From Scatomorpha stercorigallinarum (GTDB lineage Bacteria; Bacillota; Clostridia; Oscillospirales; Oscillospiraceae), in the NCBI GenBank assembly GCA_944387865.1, contig CALXGN010000007.1:1-64000 (forward strand): 64,000 bases of DNA. Direction: 5' to 3'. Both the position numbers and the translations under genes were made by a program. Below, one piece after another: positions 23,327 to 31,637 of this stretch (the stretch's first letter is position 1; each line of letters starts with the position of its first letter). The notes beneath the pieces were generated by a model that worked only from the letters and a program-made list of their open reading frames with translations, did not search any database and was not told the DNA's origin.

Positions 23327-24169
23327 ATGAAACGGAAAACGAAAGAACGCCTGGGATACGCCGCGCTGAACCTGGCCTTTATCCTCCTCTGCCTGGTCAC
23401 GCTGATACCGATATACTATGCGGTGAATGTGTCATTCTCCGGGCCGGGCAGCTCGCTCTCCGGGGACTTTACATTTCTGCCGGAAGATCCCTCGCTGGAG
23501 AATTACCGCGCCATACTCTTCGACGAGCCGTTTCTGCTCTGGCTCAAGAATTCGCTGCTGCTCAGCGCGGGGACTGTGGCCATAGCCATGCTCTGCGCCG
23601 TGACGGCGGCCTACGCCTGCTCGCGCTGGCGGTTCAGGGGACGGCGGAGCCTGCTCATGGCGCTGCTGGTGCTCAACGCCTTCCCGCAGGTGCTCACGCT
23701 CTTTGCCTACTACCGCATACTGCGCCTCGCCGGGCTGCTCAACTCCCACGCCGGGTTGATGCTCATCTACGCCGGGAGCATGTGCGTATTTGCCGTCTGG
23801 AACATGAAGGGATATTTCGACTCCATCCCGGTGGAGATAGAGGAGGCCTCGAAGATAGACGGCGCGAACGACGCGCAGATGATATGGCGCATCGTCCTGC
23901 CGCTGGCGAAGCCGGCCATAGTCGTCACCTGCGTGATGGTGCTGATAACCGTCTGGAACGAGTACCTCTTTGCCACCACCTTCCTGCTGGACAGCGACTA
24001 CTATTCGCTCGCGGCCGGGCTCTATCAGCTGCAGAGCAACGACTATACACGCTCGTGGCCGCTGTTCACGGCGGCGAGCATACTCGCGTCCATCCCGCTG
24101 CTGCTGATTTTCTTCAGGATACAAAAATACATGGTCTCCGGCCTCACCGCCGGCGGCGTGAAAGGATAA
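23327..24169 (+). CDS. Maltodextrin-type ABC permease (MalG-like)
   Basis: A 280-residue permease with six helices and the EAA loop EEASKIDGANDAQMIWRIVLPLAKPA. The C-terminal MVSGLTAGGVKG is the standard tail of MalG-type proteins and is believed to contact the ATPase. It starts 2 bp after the preceding permease stop and ends 2 bp before the GH13 gene, so the operon is tight. Substrate specificity is inferred only from neighbours and binding-protein type. Confidence 0.93.
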   Translation: MKRKTKERLGYAALNLAFILLCLVTLIPIYYAVNVSFSGPGSSLSGDFTFLPEDPSLENYRAILFDEPFLLWLKNSLLLSAGTVAIAMLCAVTAAYACSRWRFRGRRSLLMALLVLNAFPQVLTLFAYYRILRLAGLLNSHAGLMLIYAGSMCVFAVWNMKGYFDSIPVEIEEASKIDGANDAQMIWRIVLPLAKPAIVVTCVMVLITVWNEYLFATTFLLDSDYYSLAAGLYQLQSNDYTRSWPLFTAASILASIPLLLIFFRIQKYMVSGLTAGGVKG

Positions 24170-24171
24170 GC

Positions 24172-25836
24172 ATGAAAAAGGAAGCGATATTTCACCGTCC
24201 AATGAGCGAATACGCCTTCGGCCTCGACGAGGACACCACGGTATTCCGGCTGCGCTGCGCCCCCGGCGACCTTACACGCTGCACGCTCTGGTACGGCGAC
24301 AGCTCAAGCCCGGAGACGCCGGTGCCGGTCTTTCCCGCGGAGATGGCGCTCAAGTTTCACGGTGAAAACTGCGACTGGTGGGAGGCGGAGCTGCGCGGCA
24401 CATTCCACCGGCTGTATTACTACTTTGAGCTCACGGGCGGCGAGACGCTGTATTATTCCGGCGAGGTGTTCTTCACCGAGCCCAGCGCGGAGCGCTCGGA
24501 GTACTTCAAGTTCCCCTTCAACCACCGTGCGGACATCGCCCGCGTCCCTGACTGGGCCTCGGACGCCGTGGTGTACAACATCTTCCCGGACAGCTTTGCA
24601 AGCTCCCGGCGCGCCATCGTTGGGAGGGGGATGGAAAAGCGCGCCGGCGGCGCCCTTTCGCGCTCGCGCCTCGGCGGCACAATAAACGGCATACGCGAGA
24701 ATCTCGACTACATATCCGCGCTCGGCGCCAACTGCATTTACCTGAATCCCGTCTTTGCCGCCGGGCAGTACCACAAGTACGACACGATAGACTATTTGCA
24801 CATCGACCCCTGCTTCGGCACGGACGGGGACCTCCGCGCCCTTGTGGACGAGTGCCACTCGCGCGGCATGCGCGTCATACTCGACGGGGTGTTCAACCAC
24901 TGCGGCGCGCAGTTTTTCGCCTTCCGCGACGTGCTCGAAAAGCAGGAACGAAGCCGCTACGCGAGCTGGTTTTACCGCCTGCAGTTTCCCGTCGTATACC
25001 CCGAAGCCGGGGAGCGGCCGAATTACGAATGCTTCTGCTATGAGCGGCTGATGCCGAAGCTGGACACGTCGAACGCCGAAGTGTGCAACTACCTCTGCGC
25101 CGTCGGCGAGCACTGGCTGCGCGAATTTGACATCGACGGCTGGCGGCTCGACGTATCAGACGAGCCGAACGACGGCTTCTGGCGCGAGTTCCGCCGCCGC
25201 TGCAAGGCGGTCAAGGGCGACGCGCTGCTCATAGGCGAAGTCTGGGGCGGCGCCAGGCACTGGCTCGGCGGCGACATGTTCGACTCCACCATGAACTATG
25301 ATTTCCGCAACCACTGCCGGCACTTTTTCGCCGAGGGCAGCATCGACGCGCGCACCTTTGCCGGGCGCTGCGCGGATATGCTCATGCGCTACAAACGACA
25401 GACCGCCGCGGCGCAGCTCAACCTGCTTGACAGCCACGATGTTGGGCGCTTCCTCGACCTCTGCGGCGGCGATGTGCGGCGCTTGAAGCTGGCCGTCATG
25501 TTCATGTGCTGCTTCCCGGGCATGCCCTGCGTGTTCTACGGCGACGAGCTCGGCGTGGCCGGCACGGACGAATTGGACTTCCGGCGCGCCATGCCCTGGC
25601 GGAGCGGGGACAGGGAGCTGCTGGAGTTTTACCGCGAGGCCATAGCCCTGCGGCGCGAGCACCCGGCCCTCCGCCGCGGCGAGCTGCGCTTCCTGCGCGC
25701 AGAACAGGGCGAACAGGTGCTCGTGTTTGAACGGAGGGCGCCGGATGATAAGCTGCTGATAGCCATCAATGCAGCTGAGACCGGGTATAGTTACGCCGGC
25801 CATGAGATACCGCCGCTCTCGTGGGCGATGATATGA
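24172..25836 (+). CDS. GH13 alpha-glucan hydrolase (cyclomaltodextrinase/neopullulanase type)
   Basis: A 554-residue cytoplasmic glycoside hydrolase. Residues 1-105 form an N-terminal beta domain as in neopullulanase/maltogenic amylase. The catalytic barrel shows motif I DGVFNH (238-243), motif II GWRLDVSDE with nucleophile Asp327, motif III IGEVWGG with acid/base Glu356, and motif IV SHDVGR with Asp423. There is no signal peptide, so it acts on imported maltodextrins or cyclodextrins. The start at 24172 is 2 bp after the permease stop. It completes a LacI-regulated uptake-and-degradation operon and is followed by a bidirectional terminator. Confidence 0.93.
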   Translation: MKKEAIFHRPMSEYAFGLDEDTTVFRLRCAPGDLTRCTLWYGDSSSPETPVPVFPAEMALKFHGENCDWWEAELRGTFHRLYYYFELTGGETLYYSGEVFFTEPSAERSEYFKFPFNHRADIARVPDWASDAVVYNIFPDSFASSRRAIVGRGMEKRAGGALSRSRLGGTINGIRENLDYISALGANCIYLNPVFAAGQYHKYDTIDYLHIDPCFGTDGDLRALVDECHSRGMRVILDGVFNHCGAQFFAFRDVLEKQERSRYASWFYRLQFPVVYPEAGERPNYECFCYERLMPKLDTSNAEVCNYLCAVGEHWLREFDIDGWRLDVSDEPNDGFWREFRRRCKAVKGDALLIGEVWGGARHWLGGDMFDSTMNYDFRNHCRHFFAEGSIDARTFAGRCADMLMRYKRQTAAAQLNLLDSHDVGRFLDLCGGDVRRLKLAVMFMCCFPGMPCVFYGDELGVAGTDELDFRRAMPWRSGDRELLEFYREAIALRREHPALRRGELRFLRAEQGEQVLVFERRAPDDKLLIAINAAETGYSYAGHEIPPLSWAMI

Positions 25837-25840
25837 GGCA

Positions 25841-25879
25841 AAAACCATCAGGCCGGCAAACGCGGCCTGATGGTTTTTT
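25841..25879. terminator. Bidirectional intrinsic terminator
   Basis: Fourteen-base-pair stem (25841-25854 with 25864-25877) with A-rich start and T-rich end, between convergent GH13 and TetR genes. Confidence 0.92.
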
Positions 25880-25886
25880 ACCCGGT

Positions 25887-26420
25887 TTAAAGCCCCCGGT
25901 CCTTAAACATACCCGCGATCTCCTCCGCCGTTTCCCGCATCCCCCTTTGAAACCAGACCTCGATCCAGCCATACAGCGTATAGGCGACATAGGCCCTCGC
26001 ATATGCCTCCTCTTTGGAGTCCTCCGGCCGCGGGCCGCAAAGCCCGGTGATAACGTCTTTCAAAAGGTAAGTGAGGCCTCTCCGGTCCAGCAGCGCATAA
26101 AAATCACGATGCTTTTCGAAATGGGCAAACAGGGAGCGGAGAAGCTCGCTGAGCGGCCTGTTCTCCTCCGGAGGGACTCCCGCCGCCCATTCCTGAAAAA
26201 GCCCGTGGATATATGAGCGCAAAATGTCTTCCTTGCTGTTAAAGTTCCGATAAAAGGACGCGCGGCCTATCCCGGCCTGCTCGCACAGTTCACTGATGGA
26301 GATCGCTTCTATCGGCTTTTCCCGCAGCAGCTTCAGCAAGGCGTCTGTGATGTGCTCGATGACATAGGCGTTTCGCCCCTCGTTGCTCATTGGTGATACA
26401 TTTCTTTTGATCTGTCTCAT
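25887..26420 (-). CDS. TetR/AcrR-family regulator
   Basis: A 177-residue repressor. The N-terminal HTH reads ITDALLKLLREKPIEAISISELCEQAGIGRASFYRNFNSKEDIL, the standard TetR_N motif. The rest is an all-helical ligand domain with a DUF-type TetR C-terminus (HFEKHRDFYALLDRRGLTYLLKD). The start at 26420 is chosen for AGGGTG 7 nt upstream; an ATG 7 codons earlier or an internal Met 10 codons later are alternatives. It is divergent from a tiny membrane protein and two hydrolases, with a short dyad between, so it likely controls them. Its ligand is unknown. Confidence 0.9.
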   Translation of the reverse strand: MRQIKRNVSPMSNEGRNAYVIEHITDALLKLLREKPIEAISISELCEQAGIGRASFYRNFNSKEDILRSYIHGLFQEWAAGVPPEENRPLSELLRSLFAHFEKHRDFYALLDRRGLTYLLKDVITGLCGPRPEDSKEEAYARAYVAYTLYGWIEVWFQRGMRETAEEIAGMFKDRGL

Positions 26421-26451
26421 TTTTCTGCACCCTATTGACATTCAATAAATT

Positions 26452-26470
26452 CGATGATACGGTTGTATCG
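26452..26470. promoter_or_regulatory. Candidate TetR operator
   Basis: CGATgATAC-GGTT-GTATcG, an imperfect dyad with perfect GATAC/GTATC core arms (26456-26460 and 26465-26469), in the divergent region 26421-26547. It lies just upstream of the tetR start, where autorepression would occur. TTGACA-like sequence at 26435 is present but no convincing paired -10 was identified for the rightward genes. Confidence 0.45.
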
Positions 26471-26547
26471 CTGAAACAAATGTAGCATCAACACTATAGC
26501 ACAGAAAAATGAGGCCGTCAATGGAATACGGCGGAGAGGAGCTTAAA

Positions 26548-26682
26548 ATGACCCTTGCACGAAAGAGACTTCTGCTCATTCTTATCATTGCCGCAGCAGC
26601 TTTTCTTTCAGGCAGGCTGGCGGTGCGGGCATTCATGAACCTGCTGCTGGGCGGCACACTGTTTGGAGGGAATTTCCTGTGA
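26548..26682 (+). CDS. Small membrane protein, 44 residues
   Basis: A short ORF with AGAGGAG 6 nt upstream of ATG. The product starts MTLARKRLLLILIIAAAAFL: a positively charged end followed by one hydrophobic helix, then SGRLAVRAFMNLLLGGTLFG. It fits a single-pass membrane peptide. Its stop codon overlaps the GTG start of the next hydrolase gene, so the two are translationally coupled. No family was recognised. It could help tether or export the hydrolase or be a leader for translation. Confidence 0.65.
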   Translation: MTLARKRLLLILIIAAAAFLSGRLAVRAFMNLLLGGTLFGGNFL

Positions 26683-27665
26683 GGAAAAGAACGAAAGAAA
26701 AGAAGGTGAAAGCCGTGCCTGTAGGAATCGGGATACTAATTTTTGCGTTGGCTTTTGCCGGCGGCGCCGCGTCAAAGCTCGTCATCAAGCCGTCATGGGC
26801 GGAAAAATACGCTGTCCAGTGGAGCGATGAACTCGGCACACGGAAAATTGACATTCCCTTCGGCGGCGGGGAGGCAAATAAGTTTGACCTGTACCTGCCG
26901 GCGGACAACACGAAAGGACATTACGGCCTTGTGGTGTACCTCCACGCGGGCGGCTTTACATCGGGCGACAAGAGCGGCGACGCGGAAATGCTCTCCTGGC
27001 TGTGCAGCAAGGGCTATGCCGCCTGCGGCATCAACTACACGCTGCGCACGGATATAAACGATGCCAGCGTGCTCAGCCAGTCCAATGAGATAAAAGCGGC
27101 CATACCCAAAGTCATAGAAGCCGCAGAGGCAGAGGGCTATACCATCGATAAGCTGGCCGTGGCGGGCGGCTCCGCCGGGCACGCCCTTGCCATGCTGTAT
27201 GCCTATCGGGACGCGGCGGAAGCGCCGGTGCCGGTCGCACTCACTTTCGGCGCTGTCGGCCCTTCCTGCTTCCACACGGAGGATTGGGACAATTACGGAT
27301 TCTACCGGAATACGCCGGAAAGCGACATGGGCATGGCCGGGCTGTTTGGCGTTATGGCGGGTGCGGAGATAAGCGCGGATGAGATAAAGAGCGGGGCCTA
27401 CCTTGAAAAAATGAAGCCCATCTCCGCCGTGGACTGGATAACGCCGGATTCGGCGCCTACCGTGGTCGCTTATGGCACGCACGACCGTGTCCAGCCCTTT
27501 AAGGCGTCCCTCCGGCTCAGGGCGGCGCTGGAGGAAAACGGCGTTGACTATCAGTATTTTGAATGCACCCACTCCGGCCACGGCCTGCAGAACGACAATG
27601 CCGTTTACAGGCAGTGGATGGAAACGGTGGAAGCGTATCTGGATAAATATATGCCGGTGGACTGA
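26679..27665 (+). CDS. Membrane-anchored alpha/beta hydrolase (esterase-like)
   Basis: A 328-residue protein beginning at GTG with GGAGGG 8 nt upstream. Residues about 10-28 form an N-terminal signal anchor (VPVGIGILIFALAFAGGAASKL). The hydrolase core has the oxyanion-loop HAGGF (like the HGGG of hormone-sensitive-lipase-type esterases), the nucleophile elbow GGSAG, an Asp in YGTHDRVQPF and the catalytic His in CTHSGHGL. It probably acts outside the membrane on an acylated carbohydrate or ester. AT content is higher than in the flanking operons. It is downstream of the small TM protein and TetR. Confidence 0.85.
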   Translation: MRKRTKEKKVKAVPVGIGILIFALAFAGGAASKLVIKPSWAEKYAVQWSDELGTRKIDIPFGGGEANKFDLYLPADNTKGHYGLVVYLHAGGFTSGDKSGDAEMLSWLCSKGYAACGINYTLRTDINDASVLSQSNEIKAAIPKVIEAAEAEGYTIDKLAVAGGSAGHALAMLYAYRDAAEAPVPVALTFGAVGPSCFHTEDWDNYGFYRNTPESDMGMAGLFGVMAGAEISADEIKSGAYLEKMKPISAVDWITPDSAPTVVAYGTHDRVQPFKASLRLRAALEENGVDYQYFECTHSGHGLQNDNAVYRQWMETVEAYLDKYMPVD

Positions 27666-27680
27666 GGCGGGAGCAAAAAG

Positions 27681-28616
27681 GTGAAAAAAGTGGGAAGAGT
27701 CATTTTGATCGTTGCCATCATACTTGCAATTTTAATTGCGCTTGGCTGCTTTGGGCTGAAAAAGCTGTGGAAGAACATTTTAACTGCGCCAATGGCCCCG
27801 GAAAACTATGTCTCAGAAGTGACGGCCGGCGGCGAAGTGGAAGCAAAATACATGGCGGCGGGGAGCTGTCAGGTCGGATATTTTGAGGCGGAATATGCAG
27901 AAAACGCGGATATCAAAAAAATCGAGGTCTGGTACCCGAAAGAGCTGGAGACAAGCGGCGAAAAGTATCCGGTTGTTTTATTCGTAAACGGCACGGGTGT
28001 CGCCGCTTCCAGATATGAGCCGGTGTTTGAACATCTTGCATCGTGGGGCTTCATTGCTGTTGGCAATGAAGATCCATCAACATGGGAAGGGAAGAAGGCG
28101 GACGCAACGCTGGCGTGGCTCCTGGCGGCTAATGAAGACGAAACCAGTATTTTCTATCATCGGGTAGATACGGATAATATCGGTATTACCGGACACTCAC
28201 AGGGCGGCGTTGGCGTGTTCAACGCGATCAACGAAACGGAGCATAAGGGGCTGTATAAATGCGCCGTCAGCTTGTCCCCTACGCAGGAAGATATTGCGGC
28301 GGCCTTGAAAATGCCTTATGATCCTGCCAAAACGACGATACCTGTCATGATCCTTGCCGGCGCTCCGGATGATGTTATCTCGCTCGAAGGACTGGATGAT
28401 ATGGTCAAAAAGATATCCGCCGATGTTGTCGCCGCACGGCGGAGCAATACAGATCATGGCAAAATGCTCTATTCAGGTGATGGGTATGTGACCGCCTGGT
28501 TTATGTGGCAGCTCCGCGGGGACGAGGCGGCTGCGGCGGCGTTCCTGGGGGAAAGCGCGGAGATATTGCATAATAGCAACTGGCAGGATGTCATGATACG
28601 TTTCTCAAACCGTTAA
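27681..28616 (+). CDS. Membrane-anchored alpha/beta hydrolase (dienelactone-hydrolase/PET-hydrolase-like)
   Basis: A 311-residue protein with an N-terminal membrane anchor (VILIVAIILAILIALGCFGL) and an alpha/beta-hydrolase fold. Visible motifs are FVNGTGVAASRYEP (oxyanion region), nucleophile elbow GHSQGG, AGAPDDV (acid) and RRSNTDHGKML (His). GHSQGG with a SAFE/NGTG-like loop resembles chlorophyllase/PET-hydrolase-type esterases. A GTG start lies behind GGGAG. It follows the first hydrolase by 15 bp. Two surface esterases under a TetR regulator suggest response to an ester or lipophilic compound; the substrate is not deducible. Confidence 0.82.
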   Translation: MKKVGRVILIVAIILAILIALGCFGLKKLWKNILTAPMAPENYVSEVTAGGEVEAKYMAAGSCQVGYFEAEYAENADIKKIEVWYPKELETSGEKYPVVLFVNGTGVAASRYEPVFEHLASWGFIAVGNEDPSTWEGKKADATLAWLLAANEDETSIFYHRVDTDNIGITGHSQGGVGVFNAINETEHKGLYKCAVSLSPTQEDIAAALKMPYDPAKTTIPVMILAGAPDDVISLEGLDDMVKKISADVVAARRSNTDHGKMLYSGDGYVTAWFMWQLRGDEAAAAAFLGESAEILHNSNWQDVMIRFSNR

Positions 28617-28630
28617 GTCGCCGCAAGGGA

Positions 28631-28664
28631 AAAGCCCACAGGCCGCTGAGCCTGTGGGCTTTGC
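28631..28664. terminator. Intrinsic terminator after the hydrolase operon
   Basis: Thirteen-base-pair stem AAAGCCCACAGGC/GCCTGTGGGCTTT (28631-28643 with 28650-28662). A and T runs on both sides suggest bidirectional action, also serving the ssrA transcript that converges on it. Confidence 0.75.
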
Positions 28665-28794
28665 CTTCCGCATGGCCAGTGACGCCCGCCCCGGCGAGCG
28701 TAGCGGGTCGCAGTTGGGAAGGAGCCGCGACAGAATGAGTGAGAGGTGACTTTTGCAAAAAGCCGCCGCGAACGATATGCCGTCCGCGGCGACG

Positions 28795-29142
28795 TGGTGG
28801 AGGCGGGGGGAATCGAACCCCCGTCCGAAAATGCTTCCTTCGGAACCTCTCCGGGCGCAGAGAGTCATTTGCTTTCCCTTACCCAGGCGTGGACGCTCAC
28901 ACTCGGGGGCTTGGTAGCTTCATTGTGCATGGTGCGCTCAAAGCTTTGCGCACTCACGTTCGCCGCTGATCGACGCCCCGCAGCCGGGCCGCGGCCCTCC
29001 CGGCGGGGACGCTCACTGCTTAGGCAGCGAGAAGAACAGTATCTTCGTTGTTCTTTAATTTATAATTGCCCATTTTTAGGATGTTAGGCGCATCCGCCCG
29101 CTATTCCGAGATCCGCATCCCCGTCGAAACCAGTACGCCCCC
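28795..29142 (-). ncRNA. ssrA: Transfer-messenger RNA (tmRNA)
   Basis: A 348-nt tmRNA that rescues stalled ribosomes with SmpB. The tRNA-like 5' end is GGGGGCG followed by the signature GGTTTCGACGGGGATG. The 3' end has the T arm GGGGGTTCGATTCCCCCC and ends CGCCTCCACCA. The 5' and 3' ends pair as a 7-bp acceptor stem with one G-U. The tag frame (29070-29020) reads GNYKLKNNEDTVLLAA then TAA; the LLAA end is the protease-recognised type. A glycine resume codon is less usual than alanine. CCA is encoded. No clear promoter was found right upstream. smpB lies 1.9 kb away on the same strand. Confidence 0.97.
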
Positions 29143-29234
29143 TCGTCGTCGGCGCAAAGTCCGCTCGTCTCCGTTTCCGGCAAGAGCCTGCGGCTGTTGC
29201 CGAAAACTGCGCTCGCTCCGTTGCGCCTCCTCTC

Positions 29235-29261
29235 AAAACCAAAGCCGGCGGCTTTGGTTTT
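29235..29261. terminator. Intrinsic terminator between cyclophilin gene and ssrA
   Basis: AAAACCAAAGCC (29235-29246), 3-nt loop, GGCTTTGGTTTT (29250-29261). Read leftward it ends transcripts of the smpB-SLH-cyclophilin operon and separates them from ssrA. Confidence 0.8.
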
Positions 29262-29348
29262 GGAAGCGTGGCTCAGTTTGCAGGGCATGCCTGCTGAAAT
29301 TTATAGTAAGGCGGGTGGGGGTGGCCGCCCGCCGTTACCGGCTTTGGG

Positions 29349-29870
29349 TCAGAACTTCTTCGGCTCGGGGTAATCGACGCCGAAGGTCTCGGCAGTGGCT
29401 TTTTTTATGCGCTGCTCCGTGCGCGGACGGTCGTTGTAGTCGGTGGGGGCGGAGGCGATCCTGTCGACTTCGTCCATGCCCTCGATGACCATGCCGAAGG
29501 CGGCGTATTCGCCGTCCAGGTGGGGGGCCTTGTCGTGCATGATGAAGAACTGGCTGCCGGCCGTGTCCGGCATCATGCTGCGGGCCATGCTGAGCACGCC
29601 GCGCGTGTGCTTGAGGTTATTTTTGCTGAAACCGTTGTGCTTGAACTCGCCCTTGATGCGGTAGCCGGGGCCGCCCATGCCGGTGCCCTCCGGGTCCCCG
29701 CCCTGGATCATGAAGCCGGGGATGACGCGGTGGAAGATGAGCCCGTCATAGAAGCCGCTCTGCACGAGGTTGAGGAAGTTGTTCACGGTGTTCGGGGCGA
29801 TTTCAGGATAGAGCTCGGCCTTGATGACGCCGCCGTCCTCCATCTCGATGGTGACTATCGGGTTTGGCAT
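29349..29870 (-). CDS. Cyclophilin-type peptidyl-prolyl isomerase
   Basis: A 173-residue cytosolic cyclophilin catalysing cis-trans isomerisation of Xaa-Pro bonds. The core motifs are FHRVIPGFMIQGGDPEGTGMGGPGY and SMARSMMPDTAGSQFFIMHDKAPHLDGEYAAFG, with the catalytic Arg in FHRVIPGF and the Gln/Phe substrate-binding set. There is no signal peptide. The start at 29870 has AAAGGA 9 nt upstream; an ATG two codons earlier is possible. It is last of a minus-strand run smpB, SLH/DUF2927 gene, cyclophilin. Confidence 0.93.
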   Translation of the reverse strand: MPNPIVTIEMEDGGVIKAELYPEIAPNTVNNFLNLVQSGFYDGLIFHRVIPGFMIQGGDPEGTGMGGPGYRIKGEFKHNGFSKNNLKHTRGVLSMARSMMPDTAGSQFFIMHDKAPHLDGEYAAFGMVIEGMDEVDRIASAPTDYNDRPRTEQRIKKATAETFGVDYPEPKKF

Positions 29871-29891
29871 ATACATTCGTCCTTTCTTTCT

Positions 29892-31085
29892 TTATCCGAC
29901 AACGGAGGCCGCAGCCGCGCGCACCCCGTCCCCGTCCATGCCGGGGGAGATGGCGGCGCTGTAGAGCAGGCGGATGACCGCCCAGTCCAGCTCAGTGGGC
30001 CAGTCCGTGGTCAGGTGATACTGATAGAATATGCTCTCGGGGTGGTCGTAAGTGTCCGTCAGCAGGCCGAGGCCCTGGCAGAGCTCCTCCACGATCACGG
30101 CGCGGCGCAGCTTCTGGCTGATGTCCGTGCTGTAATAGATCTCGCCTTCGTAGATGTCGTGATCGCCGTGCCACCAGACGGTGACATACCCATTATAGCC
30201 TTCGCCGAGGATATCGTCCATCTCCGACTGGGCGACGAAATTGACGGTGAGGTTGGCGCCGTCTTCGTCCTCCGCCGCGGAGATGCCGGGGAAGCCCTCC
30301 ACGCCGTTGAGGGCCGCGGCCAGAGCGGTGAAGAGCTCCAGGTCCTCCTCCGTGGGCGAGCCGGCGATGTGGTAGCGGATGGGGCCGGACCAGCGGACGA
30401 CGTTCTCGCGCGCGTCGCCGTATTCGGAGCCAAGGGCCACGTCGCAGAAGTAATCGATGATCTCCTCCGCCGTGCAGCCCTCGGCGGTGATGAGGGAGCC
30501 GCCCTCCGGCTGCGTCCCGCCCGGGCGGGCGGCGCGGCTGAGGATGGCGGCGGCCTGCGCGCGGGTGAGACCGGCGCGGGGGCGGAACGTGCCGTCCTCA
30601 AAGCCCTCGACAACGCCGGAAGACGTGAGCGCGAGGACGCCTGAGGCGCAGTCCGGGGAGATCTCCGATGAGTCCGGGAAGGACAGCGCGGAGCCTTCCG
30701 CGGCAGAGAGGCCGAAGGCGGCGGCGGTGACGCGGCACATGAGCTCGCGCGTGGCGGGCGCGTCCGGGGACGCATCCGCAGGCAGCCAGCCGTTTTCCTC
30801 CGCGTGGGAGAGCTGGACGCCGGCCCAGTGTGCGCTGTCCGCGCCGGTGGGGGCGGACGCCATGCGGGCGGCCATGGTCACGGCCTCCGCCACGGTGACG
30901 CCCTGCTCGGGGCGGAACGAGCCGTCCTCAAAGCCATCTATCACGCCGGAGGCGGCCATCTCCATGACCGGCTCATAGTACCACGCGCCCGCGGCCACGT
31001 CCGGGAAAGGCGCGGGGGCATACTGCGCAGAGGCGGGCAGGGAGAGGGCGAGAACTGCGGCCAGGGCAGCGGCAAGCTTTTTCAT
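29892..31085 (-). CDS. Exported SLH-domain protein with DUF2927 protease-like domain
   Basis: A 397-residue secreted protein. Residues 1-20 are a signal peptide (MKKLAAALAAVLALSLPASA). Three SLH-type segments occupy about 27-190 (FPDVAAGAWYYEPVMEMAASGVIDG, then WAGVQLSHAEENGWLP, and DCASGVLALTSSGVVEGFEDGTFRP), so here the wall-binding module is N-terminal. Residues about 200-385 match DUF2927, a putative metal-protease-like domain, with the conserved VIVEELCQGLGL helix and ESIFYQYH and LDWAVIRLLY motifs. The usual zincin HExxH is not evident, so activity is unproven. Its ATG overlaps the smpB stop by 4 bp, coupling a surface protein to trans-translation. Confidence 0.82.
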   Translation of the reverse strand: MKKLAAALAAVLALSLPASAQYAPAPFPDVAAGAWYYEPVMEMAASGVIDGFEDGSFRPEQGVTVAEAVTMAARMASAPTGADSAHWAGVQLSHAEENGWLPADASPDAPATRELMCRVTAAAFGLSAAEGSALSFPDSSEISPDCASGVLALTSSGVVEGFEDGTFRPRAGLTRAQAAAILSRAARPGGTQPEGGSLITAEGCTAEEIIDYFCDVALGSEYGDARENVVRWSGPIRYHIAGSPTEEDLELFTALAAALNGVEGFPGISAAEDEDGANLTVNFVAQSEMDDILGEGYNGYVTVWWHGDHDIYEGEIYYSTDISQKLRRAVIVEELCQGLGLLTDTYDHPESIFYQYHLTTDWPTELDWAVIRLLYSAAISPGMDGDGVRAAAASVVG

Positions 31086-31549
31086 CCGTTGCGCTCCTTC
31101 ATGGCGCGGTCGATGTCGCGCCTGGCGTCCCGCTCCGAGGCGGCGGCGCGCTTGTCGTAGAGCTTCTTGCCCTTGCAGAGGCCGAGCTCGACCTTCACGC
31201 GGCTGTCCTTGAAATACAGCGAGAGGGGGATGAGCGCCACGCCGTCCTGCATGATGCGGGCGTTGAGGCGGTTTATCTCCCGCTTGTGCATCAGCAGGCG
31301 CTTGGGGCGCATGGGGTCGCGGTTGAAGATGTTGCCCTTTTCATAGGGGCTGATGTGCAGCCCGCGGGCGAATAGCTCGCCGTCCTTGATGGTGCAGAAC
31401 GAGTCCTTGAGGTTCACCGTGCCGGCGCGGATGCTCTTGACCTCCGTGCCGAAAAGCTCGATGCCGGCCTCGTAGCGCTCGAGGACGAAGTAATCGTGGA
31501 ACGCCTTGCGGTTCTGCGCTATCTGTTTGACGCCCTGCGCCCTGGCCAT
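31082..31549 (-). CDS. smpB: SsrA-binding protein SmpB
   Basis: A 155-residue RNA-binding protein that delivers tmRNA to stalled ribosomes. Conserved stretches are NRKAFHDYFVLERYEAGIELFGTEVKSIRAG, ISPYEKGNIFNRDPMRPKRLLMHKREI and the C-terminal KGKKLYDKRA..ERDARRDIDRAMKER tail that probes the empty mRNA channel. GGAGGTGG precedes the start. Length and motifs are typical. It is on the same strand as ssrA, 1.9 kb upstream, and heads the operon with the SLH/DUF2927 gene. Confidence 0.97.
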   Translation of the reverse strand: MARAQGVKQIAQNRKAFHDYFVLERYEAGIELFGTEVKSIRAGTVNLKDSFCTIKDGELFARGLHISPYEKGNIFNRDPMRPKRLLMHKREINRLNARIMQDGVALIPLSLYFKDSRVKVELGLCKGKKLYDKRAAASERDARRDIDRAMKERNG

Positions 31550-31637
31550 GGCGCTCCACCTCCTTTACGGGCTCACTGTGCGGTAGTATAACACATCTGT
31601 CAAGGGAAATAAACACCGGTTTGTTAACATTTACGTT

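Noticed and set aside
29143..29234. Small ORF upstream of ssrA
   Set aside because: No ribosome-binding site or sensible product; it is best read as the promoter-proximal flank of ssrA, although no clear promoter was identified.
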